This document shows positions 23,838-35,992 of a stretch of DNA of 64,000 nucleotides, in pieces. The stretch spans positions 172,259,932 to 172,323,931 of the forward strand of contig CM060952.1 of assembly GCA_030765055.1 (NCBI GenBank), in the 5' to 3' direction. Both the position numbers and the translations under genes were made by a program. Every line of letters begins with the position of its first letter. Positions within the stretch are counted from its first letter, which is position 1. This stretch comes from Mantis religiosa (lineage: Eukaryota; Arthropoda; Insecta; Mantodea; Mantidae). The notes below the pieces were generated by a model. That model worked only from the letters and a program-made list of their open reading frames with translations, searched no databases and was not told where the DNA came from.

Positions 23838-24010
23838 TTACAGCGCGCGAACATTCGCGCCATTTGTCCAACACCACACACTACAAGCCTGAAAGCACAT
23901 ATGAAAGAAGGAAATGAAATAATGGAAGGCTAAGGCAAGATTAGTCGGCCTCTATATTGGTGCCATGCTGAAAAGTTTTGTACCTCATCGTACATTATGT
24001 ACTAGTGTAC

Positions 24011-24237
24011 TCCCGCCTCGGTAGTGTAGATGGTAGCATGTCTGCCTCACGTTCAAGAGGTGCCAAGTTCGAATCTCGGTCAGGGTGAGTTACCTGTTTA
24101 AGTTTTTTTCCAGAGTTTTCACACAACCTGAAAGACGAATGTCGGGTAATCTAAGCTCCATGGATCCCGGGCTCATTTGAGCACCATTTCACTATTCCAT
24201 TCATCGTCCGATATGACTTAACGTTGGAGGAAAGTAT
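24011..24237 (+). mobile_element. SINE-A with target-site duplication
   Basis: Full-length plus-strand copy starting TCCCGCCTCGGTAGTG. The 8-bp duplication TAGTGTAC lies at 24003-24010 and 24238-24245. The usual A-rich tail is very short, ending at GTTGGAGGAAAG. Confidence 0.88.
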
Positions 24238-24409
24238 TAGTGTACATATTTTTCCGATTCTGGTCGCCCTTTGGGTCTTTCCTATAGGTCACGTTGGAAT
24301 CACAGATTCCCCAATGACATTCGAACAAAGATATGCTCCGTTGATTGAGGCCTCCCCTTCTGATTACTCCTTACACAATTTACACATTTGATAAGTATTC
24401 TTTGCATTT

Positions 24410-25457
24410 TTTTATAATTTTTTATTGATCGATAGCAGTACAGTGCTTTACAGATCAGAGTGAAAAGAAGGTAACAGTACAATAAGAACAATAACACTCA
24501 GGGGTAGGCTAGCAGGCCGCCCCCTAACTACATTAAGTTAGAACTCCAATAATACTCTCTGAGATGTAAGAAGATGTAAGACAGACATCAAGCACTAAAA
24601 TCACTCGAGTCAGAGGTATCACTTAGAAGCAGGTCCTGTGGTAGTCTCCTCTTCAAGCGTGAGGGCTGGCGCGTGCGGACGCCGATGTTATAATACACAG
24701 CTCCTGGAACTTCTTGCAGTGTGGAAAAGAAACGATGAGCGATCCTGCGAATGTAGTCGTGAAGAGGTAACAGCCCTAGTTCGTGATGGAGCTGCTGATT
24801 ACGGATGAACCATGGAGCGTTGGTAGCGATGCGCATGAAGCGATTCTGTATGACCTGAAGACGACGCAGATGACATTTGTGTGCGGCCCCCCACACTTGG
24901 CAGGCATAAGTAATAAGCGGACGAACGAGTGATTTGTAGAATAACAATGAAGACTGTAGGCCGAGGCTGGAACGGCGATGCAACAGAGTTGAGAGTTTTG
25001 AAAGTCGTCCAGAGGCCAGTGATATAAGACGATCGATATGAGCACGCCAGGTCAGTCGAGTGTCCAAAAGCACTCCAAGGTATTTAACGGGAGTTGTAGT
25101 GGGGAGCCAAGGGACATTGTTCCTGTAGAGACACAACGGAGTAAACGGAGTACATCGGCGAAGAGTGAAGATTTTAGCCTCGTATTTCTGAGGGTTCAAA
25201 GAGATGCGCCAAGTGCTGAACCAACGAGTTAGGCGATCTAAAGAGAGCTGTACTACTTGTTGTGCATGCTGGATATTAACATGAGAATAATATAGAACTG
25301 TGTCATCAGCGTAAAGAGCTAAAGAAGTCGGAGCTAAGTCAGGAATATCAGAAATGTATATATTAAATAGAGTTGGAGCCAAGATAGAACCCTGTGGGAC
25401 ACCTGCGGTAATATTACGTGGGGATGAAAGCTTTCCACCAATGCGTACTGAAAAGCT
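24410..25457 (-). pseudogene. LINE-1 copy, 5'-truncated, with target-site duplication
   Basis: The coding part enters at [14 protein letters not shown] (25410-25370, motif B) and passes ALYADDTVLYYS (the catalytic YADD). A frame of 264 codons then continues to the stop at 24588: RWFSTWRISLNPQKYEAKIF, VKYLGVLLDTRLTWRAHI, SLVRPLITYACQVWG, RLQVIQNRFMRIATNAPWF and RLKRRLPQDLLLSD. This is a jockey-clade non-LTR reverse transcriptase. After a 170-bp 3' UTR, a T-rich stretch (the A tail) abuts the target duplication. CTTTGCATTT occurs at 24400-24409 and 25458-25467. No stop interrupts the surviving half, implying a recent insertion. Motifs N-terminal to B, and any ORF1, were never copied. Confidence 0.93.
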
Positions 25458-25627
25458 CTTTGCATTTGATTAGCCTTGTTTACATAGTAAATATGGATGG
25501 TAATCCTGACTAGTTTATAATTGAGCGCTATTATGAGTTTGCATATCATAAATAAATATTTACGAAAAGCAATGTAAAAGCTAGCAAACTTGTGTATTTT
25601 CGCGAATCTCAACATTATCTATTTGTT

Positions 25628-25860
25628 GTAAGTTCACATCCTCCAACGTTAAGTAATATCTGACGATGAATGAAATAGCTGAAAAGACGCTCAAATGAGT
25701 ACAGGTTATGTAGAGCTTAGAGGCACTAGACATCCACCTTTCAAGATAAGGGAAAACCCCGGAAAATACCTTATCTAGATAACTCACCTTAACCGAGATT
25801 CGAACTCGAAATCTCTTGAACGTGAGACAGACAGGCTACCATCTACGCCACCGAGGCGGA
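25628..25860 (-). mobile_element. SINE-A, reverse orientation
   Basis: Head CCGCCTCGGTGGCGTAGATGG at 25860, B box GAGTTCGAATCTCGG slightly decayed, and tail at TGTAAGTTCACATCCTCC. No clear target duplication was seen. Confidence 0.82.
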
Positions 25861-26871
25861 TCGTCAAGGTTATCTAAATCAGTGAACATGAATCCAATTA
25901 GCATTGAAACGTTTAATTCAATTGAACCACTATTCCATAGAGCCAAATAAATCTCAGAATGCATCTTGATAACTAAATTGTCAGACATTTCGTCTGCGGT
26001 CGCCCACTGAAGGTCGCTGAATATCCGCAAACCATATCATGTGCAAGCAAAACGTGTACAACTCCCTATAGGAGCCTATTAATTTCTTGCACTAAACAAA
26101 ATGACCTCGAACTTTAGGTGAAGCATTTCGAGAGAGATAACAATACTGAAATAAGCTTTAAAAAACTGTAGTGGAAGTCCTTCTGAGATCAAATTTCGTG
26201 TGGCCGTATACCATGTGACCTTCAGGAAGAAACTGGTTTTTTTATACATTGGCTACATTTGTAGTCCAGTAAATTACGATCCAAGAGCTCTTTGAAACAA
26301 TGCCACTTCCTGGGAGACTACTGCACAGGAATGCCTGGCAGCTAAAGGAATCTCGTGACGTTAGGATAACTTTAAAACCCGAATATCTCACCTTTGTTGG
26401 CTCACGATTTTTCTATAGGCGGCGGGCCCCTTTTGGAAACTTATCTGCACCTCTATCAAATTCTTGCTCACCGCACACCAGGAGGAGTTTACCTTCGCCT
26501 GCATTATGCAAATGATTGACAGATTTGGCGTTACTTTCACTTCTAGCTAGTGAAATAAATATATTGTCCAAACATCTGACCTTAAGTTCAAGGTTATATA
26601 AATATGATCATGTGGTAATTATTAAAAGTTTTTTGAAAAATATAACGGTCCGGAAAATGCAAGAATAGCCAAGATTTAATTTTTACAAACACTACAGAAT
26701 GGTGTGATATACATTCAAAGCAATTTTTTTTAGAATTTTGGGTAAAATTAACTGTTCATAAAACTACAGAATAAAATTTTCAGATTCCTTAAGAATACAG
26801 AAATTTGGAATTTTGCTTAATAAACACATCTATTTGTTTACCTTTCCTCCTTTTCTACTTCCTTTTTGTTT
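25861..26871. other. No recognised feature
   Basis: AT-rich sequence. A 71-codon frame at 26300-26515 has no family signature and is Arg/Pro/Ser-rich at its end. Confidence 0.5.
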
Positions 26872-27444
<573 letters not shown>

Positions 27445-27849
27445 CTGATTCTGATCAAATGTTAATTTCAAAAATAATTTATCCAGTAAAGAGAGGTTCA
27501 CAATAACACGGTAATCAGAATGAATACGACAATATTAAAGTATATGCATTATAATGTGAGATCTCGCAATAAATGGGAAAGCTTAAAGGTCATGGGTCTG
27601 TACAAAAAGAACAAAAGCAATATGAGAATATGCAAACATGTAAAGCATCAATATAATTACGAGGGCTGTTCAATAAAGAATGATCATAATTTTTAAGGTT
27701 ATAATTTTTTGCACTAAAATTCAGTCTTTCAGTTAACTTTCTGTTAGCTTAATGTGAAACAAATATGTCGTAGTAGTTTCATTGTTGGTACTCCTGGTTT
27801 CCACCTGTGAGAACCAGGCAAGTTCAGATATGTTCAGTATCGCCTTCTG

Positions 27850-28937
27850 CTGCAATGGAGGTAACATGCACTTAAAGTTGATGTTAGAGGAAGATCCGGA
27901 GTTTCTTTCAAACGTTATCACTGCTGATGAAACTTGGCTACATCATTTTGATTCTGAGAGGAAACAGCAAAGCTCAGTGTGGAAATCTCCTTCATCAACA
28001 ACCCCCAAGAAAGCAAAAGTGGTTGCTTCTGCTGGGAAAGCTATGGTCATCTCATTCTTTTGATATTGTGACTTCGTGGGTTCGTGAAATTAAGAGTCCA
28101 ATTGTACAAACTCAAAATGTTCTTTATTTCCACCGAATTACAGTTGGAACACTTGCCGATTACATAGGATTACGTGGCGCACACAATTGCAATCCACCAG
28201 TTCGTCTGTCACAGGTCCACTGCACACTCACAATTACGTACAACTCCTCTTATACACGTACGCAGTCTTCCAGTCCGTTCGCTAGCACGGTGCTCTTCAC
28301 GGCTGCTCGCCAAGAACTGAACTGACTCGTCCACTGCGTCCCTTATGTACGCAGATCGCTGTATTTGGAAGTTTCGCGGCTCAGTGAATCATCCCGATGG
28401 TTCCTGACCATGGTCAGGGGGGAGGGGAAAGAGACAGTACAGCACCCGTGATACTTTCCTAACCATCCCCTCAGTTAGTGACACGAGATAAATGGATAGG
28501 CGTGGCCTAAATGCCTCCTGTCCCCCACTCAGCTGTCAGTTGGTCGTGCCTTCGTGACAATATTCATGGAATGGTTTATCAGCATGTTGTATCTGCACAC
28601 ACATCAGTAACTGGAAAATACTACAGGGATATCCTGAAAACATTGTAAGTCCATATCAGGCGCAAAAGACCACATTTCCGTGAATCAGGCTGGATGCTGC
28701 ACCACGATAATGCGTGGCCGCATTTTCCTAATGTTGCGTGAAGTGCATCCCTCATTTAGTCCCATGTGACTTATTTCTATTCTCTATCTTGAAGAAACGC
28801 CTTCGTGGGAGGTATAATCCATCATCAGAAGCAGTGGTGAAGGTTCCGGAGGCGATTTAGAAGGATCTCTCAAAAAATGCATCGCATTCAGGGAGGACTA
28901 TTTTGAGAAGGACCATCAAAATTATGAGGATGAGTAA
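27850..28937 (+). pseudogene. Mariner-type transposase pseudogene, interrupted
   Basis: Before the insertion the frame reads DPEFLSNVITADETWLHHFD (first catalytic aspartate in DETW) and SAGKAMVISFF. After it, at 28564, the frame resumes with IHGMVYQHVVSAHTSVTGKY, then LHHDNAWPHF (second aspartate) and a PCDLFLFSILKKRL-type stretch where the third aspartate motif sits, with a stop and frameshift between. This order of DETW, HDNA-x-PH and P-x-D-x-F is diagnostic of mariner transposases. The N-terminal DNA-binding half is missing between the left terminal repeat and about 27790. The gene was already decayed or frameshifted by one base at the LTR insertion point. Confidence 0.85.
28067..28559 (-). 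mobile_element. Probable solo LTR (493 bp)
   Basis: The insert that splits the mariner gene starts TG (TGTGACTTCG) and ends CA (TTCGTGACA). It is flanked by a 4-bp duplication ATAT at 28063-28066 and 28560-28563. On the minus strand it carries a TATA-like CGTGTATAAGAGG near 28243 and, about 110 bp downstream, a polyadenylation signal AATAAA near 28128. That is the order and spacing expected of U3, R and U5. TG..CA ends, a short duplication, promoter plus polyA signal and no coding capacity fit a solo LTR left by recombination between the two LTRs of a retrotransposon. The family (Gypsy, BEL or other) cannot be told. Confidence 0.65.
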
Positions 28938-28989
28938 AGGTACATTGTCTCAAAAAAATGTGATCATTGTTTATTGAAAAGCCATCGTA

Positions 28990-29462
28990 GAATGGCTATT
29001 CGGCTGCAATTTATTTTATTAAAGGTTCCGGGAAAGTGGAAGGAAAATTTTGTAAACTTTCAGCTTTTTCTATTTTGTTAGACTCTGTAGCATATTGGAC
29101 TCAGCTCTAGATTAAAGGCGGCCATGATATGAAAAAATCGCTGGACGTAAACTGGGGAAAAACTGGAAGACATTCTAACAAATGAGTGTATTGATACCTA
29201 TAATTCAGACCCGACACCCTCAGATCCATTTATCACTTTCCTTGCTTATTATTATTTCATTTTACTTGGTATGACGCATACATTTCAAATCCCGTAACAG
29301 AAAGCGTTCTGCAGTTTGTTGCATTAAGCATTCGGTTTATCTCTTGCCGTAATCCAGTTTTACAAAAACTGTACATAATTAAATGAGAATGAAGAGAATT
29401 TACAGTTAAATATAAATTATCCAAAATGATATATTTGGCATGTGAATAATCTATATGACAAT
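28990..29462. other. No recognised feature
   Basis: AT-rich spacer. Nothing recognised. Confidence 0.5.
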
Positions 29463-29770
29463 ATAATAAAAACCACCAGACTTTGATAGAATCGATATGA
29501 AAAATTCAATGCCATGGCCGGGATTTGAACCAGGGATCTACTGGTTCCCGTCCAGTCGCTCTTACCCATTGAGCTACCATGGTCCATTTGCCGTTATGAA
29601 ATTAAATTCTGCATTTGACTCACATATTTCCCCGGTAGACCACTAGGGGCTCTCGCATCCGAGTTACACCGTTTGTGGCGACTTACTATCGTAAGTACTT
29701 GAGTCCCAGGCTTCATCATTTAACTCTTATTATTTAAGTTAATTGATGAAAATTAATCATTTCTTCACAC
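29463..29770 (-). repeat. REP-E copy 1, repeat with a tRNA-like segment
   Basis: The minus strand of 29510-29584 folds as a near-tRNA: A box GTAGCTCAATGGG, a 5-bp anticodon stem, B box GGTTCAAATCC and an acceptor stem with one mismatch. The loop is ACGGGAA: position 33 is C, not U, and the apparent anticodon would be GGG. The T stem has a mismatch. These exclude a working tRNA. Conserved flanking sequence (CCACTAGG.GCTCTC, GGCGACTTACTAT, TTCACACTAGCCGT) recurs at 41780-42600, so the whole 300 bp is a repeat. The tRNA-like part lies at the 3' end in this orientation, unlike ordinary SINEs. Confidence 0.75.
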
Positions 29771-29810
29771 TAGCCGTATATGAGAATATAATAAAGGAAA
29801 TATAGGTATT

Positions 29811-30100
29811 GGCTGAGGTATTGGATTGATGGAGTCGACATGAATAATTCAATGCCACGGCCGGGATTTGAACCAAGGATCTACTGGTTTCCGTCCAGTC
29901 GCTCTTGAGATACCTGGCTTAATAATGTCATGACGGAAAATTGGCCATGGTAGCTCAATGGGTAAGAGCAAAAATGAGAAATCAGTAGATCCGTGGTACA
30001 AATCCCTGCCATGGCACTGAATTTTTCATGTCGGCTCTATCAATCCAATACCTGTATACGGCTAGTGTGAAAAAATGATTCATTTCCATCAATTGACCAT
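29811..30100. repeat. REP-E, two partial copies in inverted orientation (fold-back)
   Basis: The left arm (29815-29909) holds GGTATTGGATTGATGGAGTC and the tRNA-like end up to GTCCAGTCGCTCTTGAG. The right arm (29944-30050) is its reverse complement from CCATGGTAGCTCAATGGGTA to TATCAATCCAATACC. The outer TTCACACTAGCCGTAT also recurs inverted at 29768-29785 and 30055-30072. The middle 35 bp is unpaired. Confidence 0.75.
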
Positions 30101-30713
30101 CAGACTTTTTTTGTATAAAATAACGAGCTATAGTTAATTTGAGCCTTTTTAAAAAGTTGTTTCGACCCAGGGGATTGTAAACTTTTATGTCTATAAAGCT
30201 CTGAATATAAAATATCTGAATAGATTACAACGTTTCATCTAAGTTAACGTAAATAAGCATAGAGAAAGTAAAAAATAAATTGTTTTGTAATAGACACGCC
30301 AGTTCACCTAGTATTATTGCATATCAGATATTTAGGTATCATTGTTAGTGTTTGAATTCCATTTTACACCTTATTTCTTGTTTGATTTATTAGGCAAAGC
30401 TTTTATGTACATAAATTTTTTTTCTTAATATGTATATATCTAAAACAAAGCCTAATAACCGAATATATGAAAACCAACAAGTGTATTTGCAAAATTTTAT
30501 TTTACATAAAAATATATATTTTTGAAAAAAAATGAGTAAACATTTTTAAAATTTTTCTCACATATACATATTTTAGCACATTCTAAATATTGTTAAATAA
30601 ATTTATTGGATGATTTTTCTATACGCACATAGTAATGTATAATATTTGAGTCGGGAGTTTAAACATGACCTGGTGGTTGACAAGTGAACCTGAGATAGCG
30701 CTCCATTGTTTTA
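30101..30713. other. No recognised feature
   Basis: Very AT-rich sequence. Nothing recognised. Confidence 0.5.
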
Positions 30714-30722
30714 GTAATTTAG

Positions 30723-32165
30723 CAAGGGCAGGCCATTCCCGCCTTCCCGCGCAAAACACTCTCACTGCTGACTGAGGGGCGTGACGTCACTGAGAATACA
30801 ACGCAAGAGCGCTTACACATGAATGTGCGTAATGCAATATTATGATTGCACATTTTAAGATAAGATAAGGTGCTGATGCATGCAAATTCCACAATCCTTC
30901 TGATGAAATACACGAGATGCAGTTGCTTATGCCCTATTGTAGTTATTGGCTGTGTCTTTTGTCGTAATATTATGAGTAAAAGTAGAAACAATTGCGTTGT
31001 TGCTGAATGCAAACATGCTTCGTATAAAACTACGAATGTGATTTTCCATTGTTTGTCTAAAGATCGAGAACTACAGCGCAAGTGGGTTTTACGCTAATAA
31101 AAGGGCTGATCCGGTTAATGTGAATAGTGCAAGGATTTGTTCCGATCACTTCCTGCCCGAAGACTATGAACGGGATTTAAAAAACGAGCTGTTAGGTTTG
31201 CCGCTGAAAAGAAAATTAAAGGGCGACGCTGTACCGTCATAGAAAATTCCTAATTGGCATGGGGATGTATGAGGCGGCAGTAGCAAGTACCAGCAAAAAC
31301 CAATTTGCAGGTAATTATCAGATACACATTCCATTTATGTATTTGTTTCTATGTGTACACTGAGTTTATTCGCTCCTTTTTATAAGAAAAGTTTGATGCG
31401 TGGAATTAATAATAATTAATAATAAAACTGTTTTTAATAGGCAATATCAGCAAGAGATCGCCGGTGCGAAGTTAGGACCGTGCGAAAGAGGGCGCTGTCT
31501 ACTATAGTATCTTTATCTCCCAAAAAAACACAAAATTGGACCCGTCGACCAGCACGGAGGTAGCTCCTGACCACTCTGTTGTTGCTGAAGAGGAAATAAT
31601 TAGACTAAAGACTCAGATGCAAGCCCTGAAGAAAGAAAACAGTGTTTTGAAACGGCAGAACAAGGTACAGAAGTAATATTTTGCAGCTTCCATGGACAAA
31701 GTGCTGCGAAGTGTAATGGAGTGATGCAAAACTTAATTTCTATAATAAGTTCCAAGTTTCCCGAAATTCATACAAAGTGATCTCTCTTAATGTGAGGACA
31801 AGAACCTTCATTAGAATTAGGCACTTAAACAAAAGAGCGAAGGCAGAAATGATCAGGTAACTTGCAGCAAAGAAAAATCTTCAATGGGTTGCTTCGTCAT
31901 TTTCTTGAGCTACACTGAGTAAGTACATATGAATAGTAACATGTTTTAAACTCTTAATACTAACTGCTAGAAAGAACCTTCATTATAATACACAAGTGGA
32001 TGTTTATTTCTTCCGATTTTACACGTAGCAGGGCTTAAATAACACATACTGAGGGGCTAATGTTTAACTCTCGCGGTTGAACTGTATTCTCGGTGACGTC
32101 ATGCACGTTAGCCAATGGCAGCGCGACTCTCCGGAATGGCCTACCTGAGTACTCTAGTTGCCTTG
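30723..32165 (+). mobile_element. P-like (THAP) DNA transposon remnant
   Basis: Ends begin CAAGG in opposite orientation. The left start CAAGGGCAGGCCATTCC and the right end in reverse complement (CAAGGCAA..GGTAGGCCATTCC) match except for a 16-bp indel. Further in, GTGACGTCACTGAGAATAC and its right-hand counterpart GTGACGTCACCGAGAATACA extend the inverted repeat. A 9-bp direct repeat GTAATTTAG (8 bp if the first base is shared) flanks the element at 30714-30722 and 32166-32174. P-superfamily elements make 8-bp duplications and encode a THAP domain, which this one also does. Confidence 0.75.
30972..31890 (+). pseudogene. THAP-domain transposase pseudogene
   Basis: From ATG 30972 the frame reads NNCVVAECKHASYKTT, VIFHCLSKDRELQRKWV. 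After a one-base shift near 31085 it reads ANKRADPVNVNSARICSDHF then LPEDYERDL and LKGDAVPS. This is a complete C2CH THAP zinc finger (C-x4-C ... C-x2-H) ending with the AVP motif, a DNA-binding module used by P-type transposases to find their ends. A likely intron runs from GTAATTATC at 31310 to TTTTTAATAG at 31440. Beyond it come EEEIIRLKTQMQALKKENSV, a coiled coil, and RTFIRIRHLNKRAKAEMI near 31800, both usual after the THAP domain. The RNase H-like catalytic region is absent. Stops near 31240 and 31676 and the frameshift show it is dead. Confidence 0.8.
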
Positions 32166-32174
32166 GTAATTTAG

Positions 32175-32559
32175 CCCTTTCCTCATTCTATTTACAATAT
32201 AAACTTTTATCTCAACGTAAGAGGATCATCAGAATTCATTATCATGCCACTTGTTATCTGCCGATTTTTATATCAACTGCAACCACGAGCGGCGGAAGTA
32301 GGAATTGTATTTCAAAATTACATCATCATGTTTGTTAAACCGGACTAAGCAATGACGTAATATAAGGCACTCAAGTTCCAGTATAAATTCTTCTGATGAG
32401 TCGACGTTACGAAAAAAAATTTCTTCCCAATTGTTATAAGAAAAAATTAAATCACATAAGGTCCATTTGTGACAATGAAAAAATCTGAGTCACTACCGAT
32501 TGGATGTCTATGCCGTGGTAGATAAGTGGGAAATGTAATTTTAACTGTATGGGGGAAAA
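32175..32559. other. No firmly recognised feature
   Basis: AT-rich sequence upstream of a hAT-like pseudogene. It may hold a more decayed 5' part of it, but no motif could be aligned. Confidence 0.4.
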
Positions 32560-33390
32560 TAAAATCTCAACAAAAATGCTTGCTAGCCTATAAAGAAATG
32601 TCAGTTGCAAATTATGGAACAATAGATAGGGTGTTTAACGAAGCTTTGGAATCCTTGTAAACAATAGGTATTAAATATTACAGATTACATAATTATGGAA
32701 GAAGAAAGATGCCCAAGGTCTAAGTGTAATTTCCCAAATATGGTCCATGTAACTTGCGTCCTCTACGATCTGCACAGATTGTGTGAAGCTGTAGACAATG
32801 GGAAGAAAGTGTTCGTAAATGTCCCATCACGGTCATTCAACAATGTTAATCTCGATTTTCCATTGTCTTCTACACCGATAGTCATAAATTGGGTTACCCA
32901 GCTTGACGCCCCAATATAATCTGCAGATCATTATTAAACATTTGCATCAGTAGTAAATTAACTGGACAAAGATGCTTATACCACTTAGATTGCATAGAAT
33001 TTATTAATGAGGCTAATTTAGAATGTGCCTTAGTGTTCATATCTTCAAATTTCGACTTCTTGACTGGTTCAATAAACGGGCTAGTAACTTCTGTTGATTT
33101 ATTAAGTAATTCATTTAAAGAAATGCATTTTGCTGAGAAATGACTATGCTACCGCAAGTTTTGAATCAGAAGTTGAAGAAAAAATATCAGACTTTGAAGT
33201 GGACCAAAAAAAAATGTGCTGCCAAACGCTAAGTAAATTGGCTCAAGGTTTGAAAGTTGAACACAAAACTGGACTTCAAAATGTGCCTGTACCAATATTC
33301 CCTTTTAAAGTGTGCATCACGTGATGGAACGTTCCTTTTTCCAATATAAGGCACTACTCAAAAATAGCCAAGGCATCTCTGACGAGAGCT
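32560..33390 (+). pseudogene. hAT/DUF659-like transposase pseudogene
   Basis: Pieces in changing frames follow the family order. GTIDRVFNEALESL (32620-32660) is followed by NFPNMVHVTCVLYDLHRLCE (32725-32790) and KKVFVNVPSRSFNNV, then IVINWVTQLDAPI (32880-32918). This corresponds to the usual M-(I/V)-HVTC-x-x-H-x-LHR ... KKVFL-x-APSR ... P-V-x-TRWGTW-x-x-A. A helical middle follows (EKISDFEVDQKK, LSKLAQGLK, near 33175-33265) and then ERSFFQYKALLKNSQG near 33325-33372, matching the C-terminal V-E-RSFS-x-YK-x-LL-x-x-x-R block of the hAT dimerisation region. Stops and at least three frameshifts make it nonfunctional. The left-edge frame at 1-326 belongs to the same family but is intact where visible. 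Confidence 0.7.
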
Positions 33391-35992
33391 ATAACTCTGA
33401 TGTTTAGCTGCAAATGGTGAGTTAAAATATTAATTGTTGTATAAGCTGGATCTTTTCTTACGTTTTGTCTAATTTTTTTAAGAATATTTTTCAGCTTTTA
33501 GGCTATATTTTTCAAATCATTAGCATATTAAAATAATTTTTTATAGATTTTAGTACATAAATACTTAAAAAGTACACTTTCAGACTCCCTAAGCCTGGAA
33601 TCCCATGTTCAGTGGGCGTGATATTACAGTGGTTGGAAGAAGTCATTAAAAAGTAAAACTTGGAGGTGTTTAACCAAAGAACATCTCCAACGCTGCGGAT
33701 CAAGGCTCGAATCAATGCTTTAGCGATTTTTATCCACGAACTCTTTTGCGTTATCATTCCATTCGTCATCTGTCTACAGTAGTTGACCATAATTTTTAAT
33801 ATGGTGTTATACGAAGAATATTAAAGAAAATGCATTTAAGTAGGTAAAGCTCCAATTGAAATTTTATTTATGTACGTCTTTTAACTGATTTGAGACTCCG
33901 TCCCATTCTACACTGAGCATGAAAGACTCTTAATTTTGCTCAGAGGTCTCTATAAGATTTGAGGTTCTTTTGCCTCCAGAAATGCGGGACCGTCGACTTC
34001 AATACTCCCTGAAGGAAGCCATGCTAAAGATTAAGGTAGTTAAAGGTTTTTTAAAGGTTATTCTTTATAATAATAAGTGCTCAAAATTACATAAATTTAT
34101 TTTGAATGAAAAAGTCTTGAATTTTAAACATCTGTAAATTTTCTCTCCGTATGTAGTTGGTAATTAAGTAATTAAGTAATTACTTCATCGTGAGGCTGGA
34201 TTTCAGTTCAGCTCCTCTTGGAAACCGGTCTTAAACATGAAAATCCGTCGAATTAAGAAGCAAAGATCAATACAGCTTGATAATCAAGTTAAGTAGTTGC
34301 GTTTCTTTGTCACAATTTTTTATACTCACGCTATCTCCTGACCTGGTATTTAATTTACTGAAAACAGTCTTTTGTTCAGTAATGCGAATTTTGATAGTGT
34401 TTTGTCTTTGTTTATAGTTGTGTTATATCCAGTATTTCATTTGTGGTTATAACATTTTATAAATATCCTGATGATGGGAGAGATGCACACTCCCGAAACG
34501 TTGATATCCAATCATCTTTTTCACCTGGCTGGCTGCCCGAGAAGAATGTGAGCGAAATATAATTTTAGTTGCTCCTTTTTAATGGCTTTTCTACTAAGCA
34601 AGCAAACTTCAATGAATGAAGTGCTTATTTCATGAAACCAGGATTGTAAAGAACAGTTTGGACACAATCGTATTTTGTCTTTTCGTAATCTTCTCCACGA
34701 TCAGTACATTATGAATCGTCTTCAGTTTACATATATGTAGATAATACTGCTTGAGCTCTTGGCTATATTTTGTCTAGCTGCTACATTATCAATTGTCATC
34801 TTAAATCTATCAGTATTCTGAAGATGATGGTGGAGGGAGGTTAAAATATAGGTATTAAGTTTTATTATTTTTCCTGCCAGTTTTAAAATATGGGATGATG
34901 AGAGAGCAGCAAAACATTTGTGGAAGTGTGATCCATAACGTGACTAAATGTACACTGATTATGGTTCTGGTTCAACTGAACTTGACTTTTCCATGATATT
35001 TTCCTTGTGAACTTAAAGTTTATAGCAATTTCAGATGTAGTTAATTTCATTAACAATCATGGCTATACATTATTGTGATAAATTTAGTATTAAATACGAA
35101 ATCGTATATCAAACTAAACAATATAAAATGGCGAATATGGCTTTTAAAAACTATAATGAAAATATCTCACGAAAGGTGGTCAACTCTCTCCCATTTGTGC
35201 ACACAAAGCTTTCATTGCTATCTTCAAAGCAGCTTGAAGCGGCAAGTAAAAACAGAAACAAAGCGGCGAACATTTGACAATAAGCAGTGCAAGTGATCAA
35301 CAGTCGATAACAAGAAATGAAAGCTTGCCGACAGTCAATTTTTAACCCATCGCACCGCAGCTGTAACATTCGACAGTATGGCTGTCTCCCCCAGAAATAT
35401 ATCAGTAAATATTGGTTACTGTTAAGATTATAAATAAATAATATTACAAAGTGGAAATGATATACAGTTAAATCTTAAAACTTGATGCTGTTTTGTATTC
35501 AGAATTACGTTTTTGTTTATAGTAAACATAACGGACAATGATATAATTTTAGAGCAATTAAAGTGGTGCTTTGAACATTGCTTATACAAATAAACAGATG
35601 ATTGGTAACGAGGTAATTCATAAAACATGAATTCTAGTTCAACGCTGTAAACAAACAAGTTAAAACATGTGTGTTATTTCTTCCATGGCTTGTTTATAAA
35701 TAAACCAACTTTCATTTTGTTTTGTATGAAAATTATTATAATACCATATGTTACCAAATGTATGCCGCATCTTCAAAATGTTTTTGGTTCTTACATATAT
35801 ATTCTATAAAATTGTAATCCAGTGATTTTTAATTTTGTGTGAATAAATGATTCGTTAGAATTAGTCTAACCTGAAGCCAAAAATTGCCATTCTTAAAAAT
35901 ATGTATACGTGTTTGGAGCTATATACATATTTCCGTTAACCTTTATTAAAGAGATAAATAAACGGATTATTTGTTATAAATTAAACTGACAT
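33391..35992. other. Long stretch without recognised gene
   Basis: AT-rich sequence. CCTGATGATGGGAGAGATGC then CCCGAAACGTTG at 34469-34502 resembles a phrase common in arthropod retroelement copies, but no supporting frame was found. Frames at 33512-33790, 35059-35277 and 35151-35658 are motif-free. Confidence 0.5.

Larger units (their letters stand above)
27660..28987 (+). mobile_element. Mariner-like transposon (second family), split by a solo LTR
   Basis: Terminal inverted repeats CGAGGGCTGTTCAATAAAGA (left) and, in reverse complement, CGATGGCTTTTCAATAAACA (right) are flanked by TA at 27658-27659 and 28988-28989. Without the inserted LTR the element would be about 830 bp, so it is internally deleted. 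The repeats differ from those of the mariner at 12000, so this is a separate family. Confidence 0.9.

Noticed and set aside
29510..29584. A tRNA gene on the minus strand
   Set aside because: Position 33 is C, the apparent anticodon GGG is not a usual eukaryotic one, T and acceptor stems have mismatches, and conserved flanks show it is part of a repeat.
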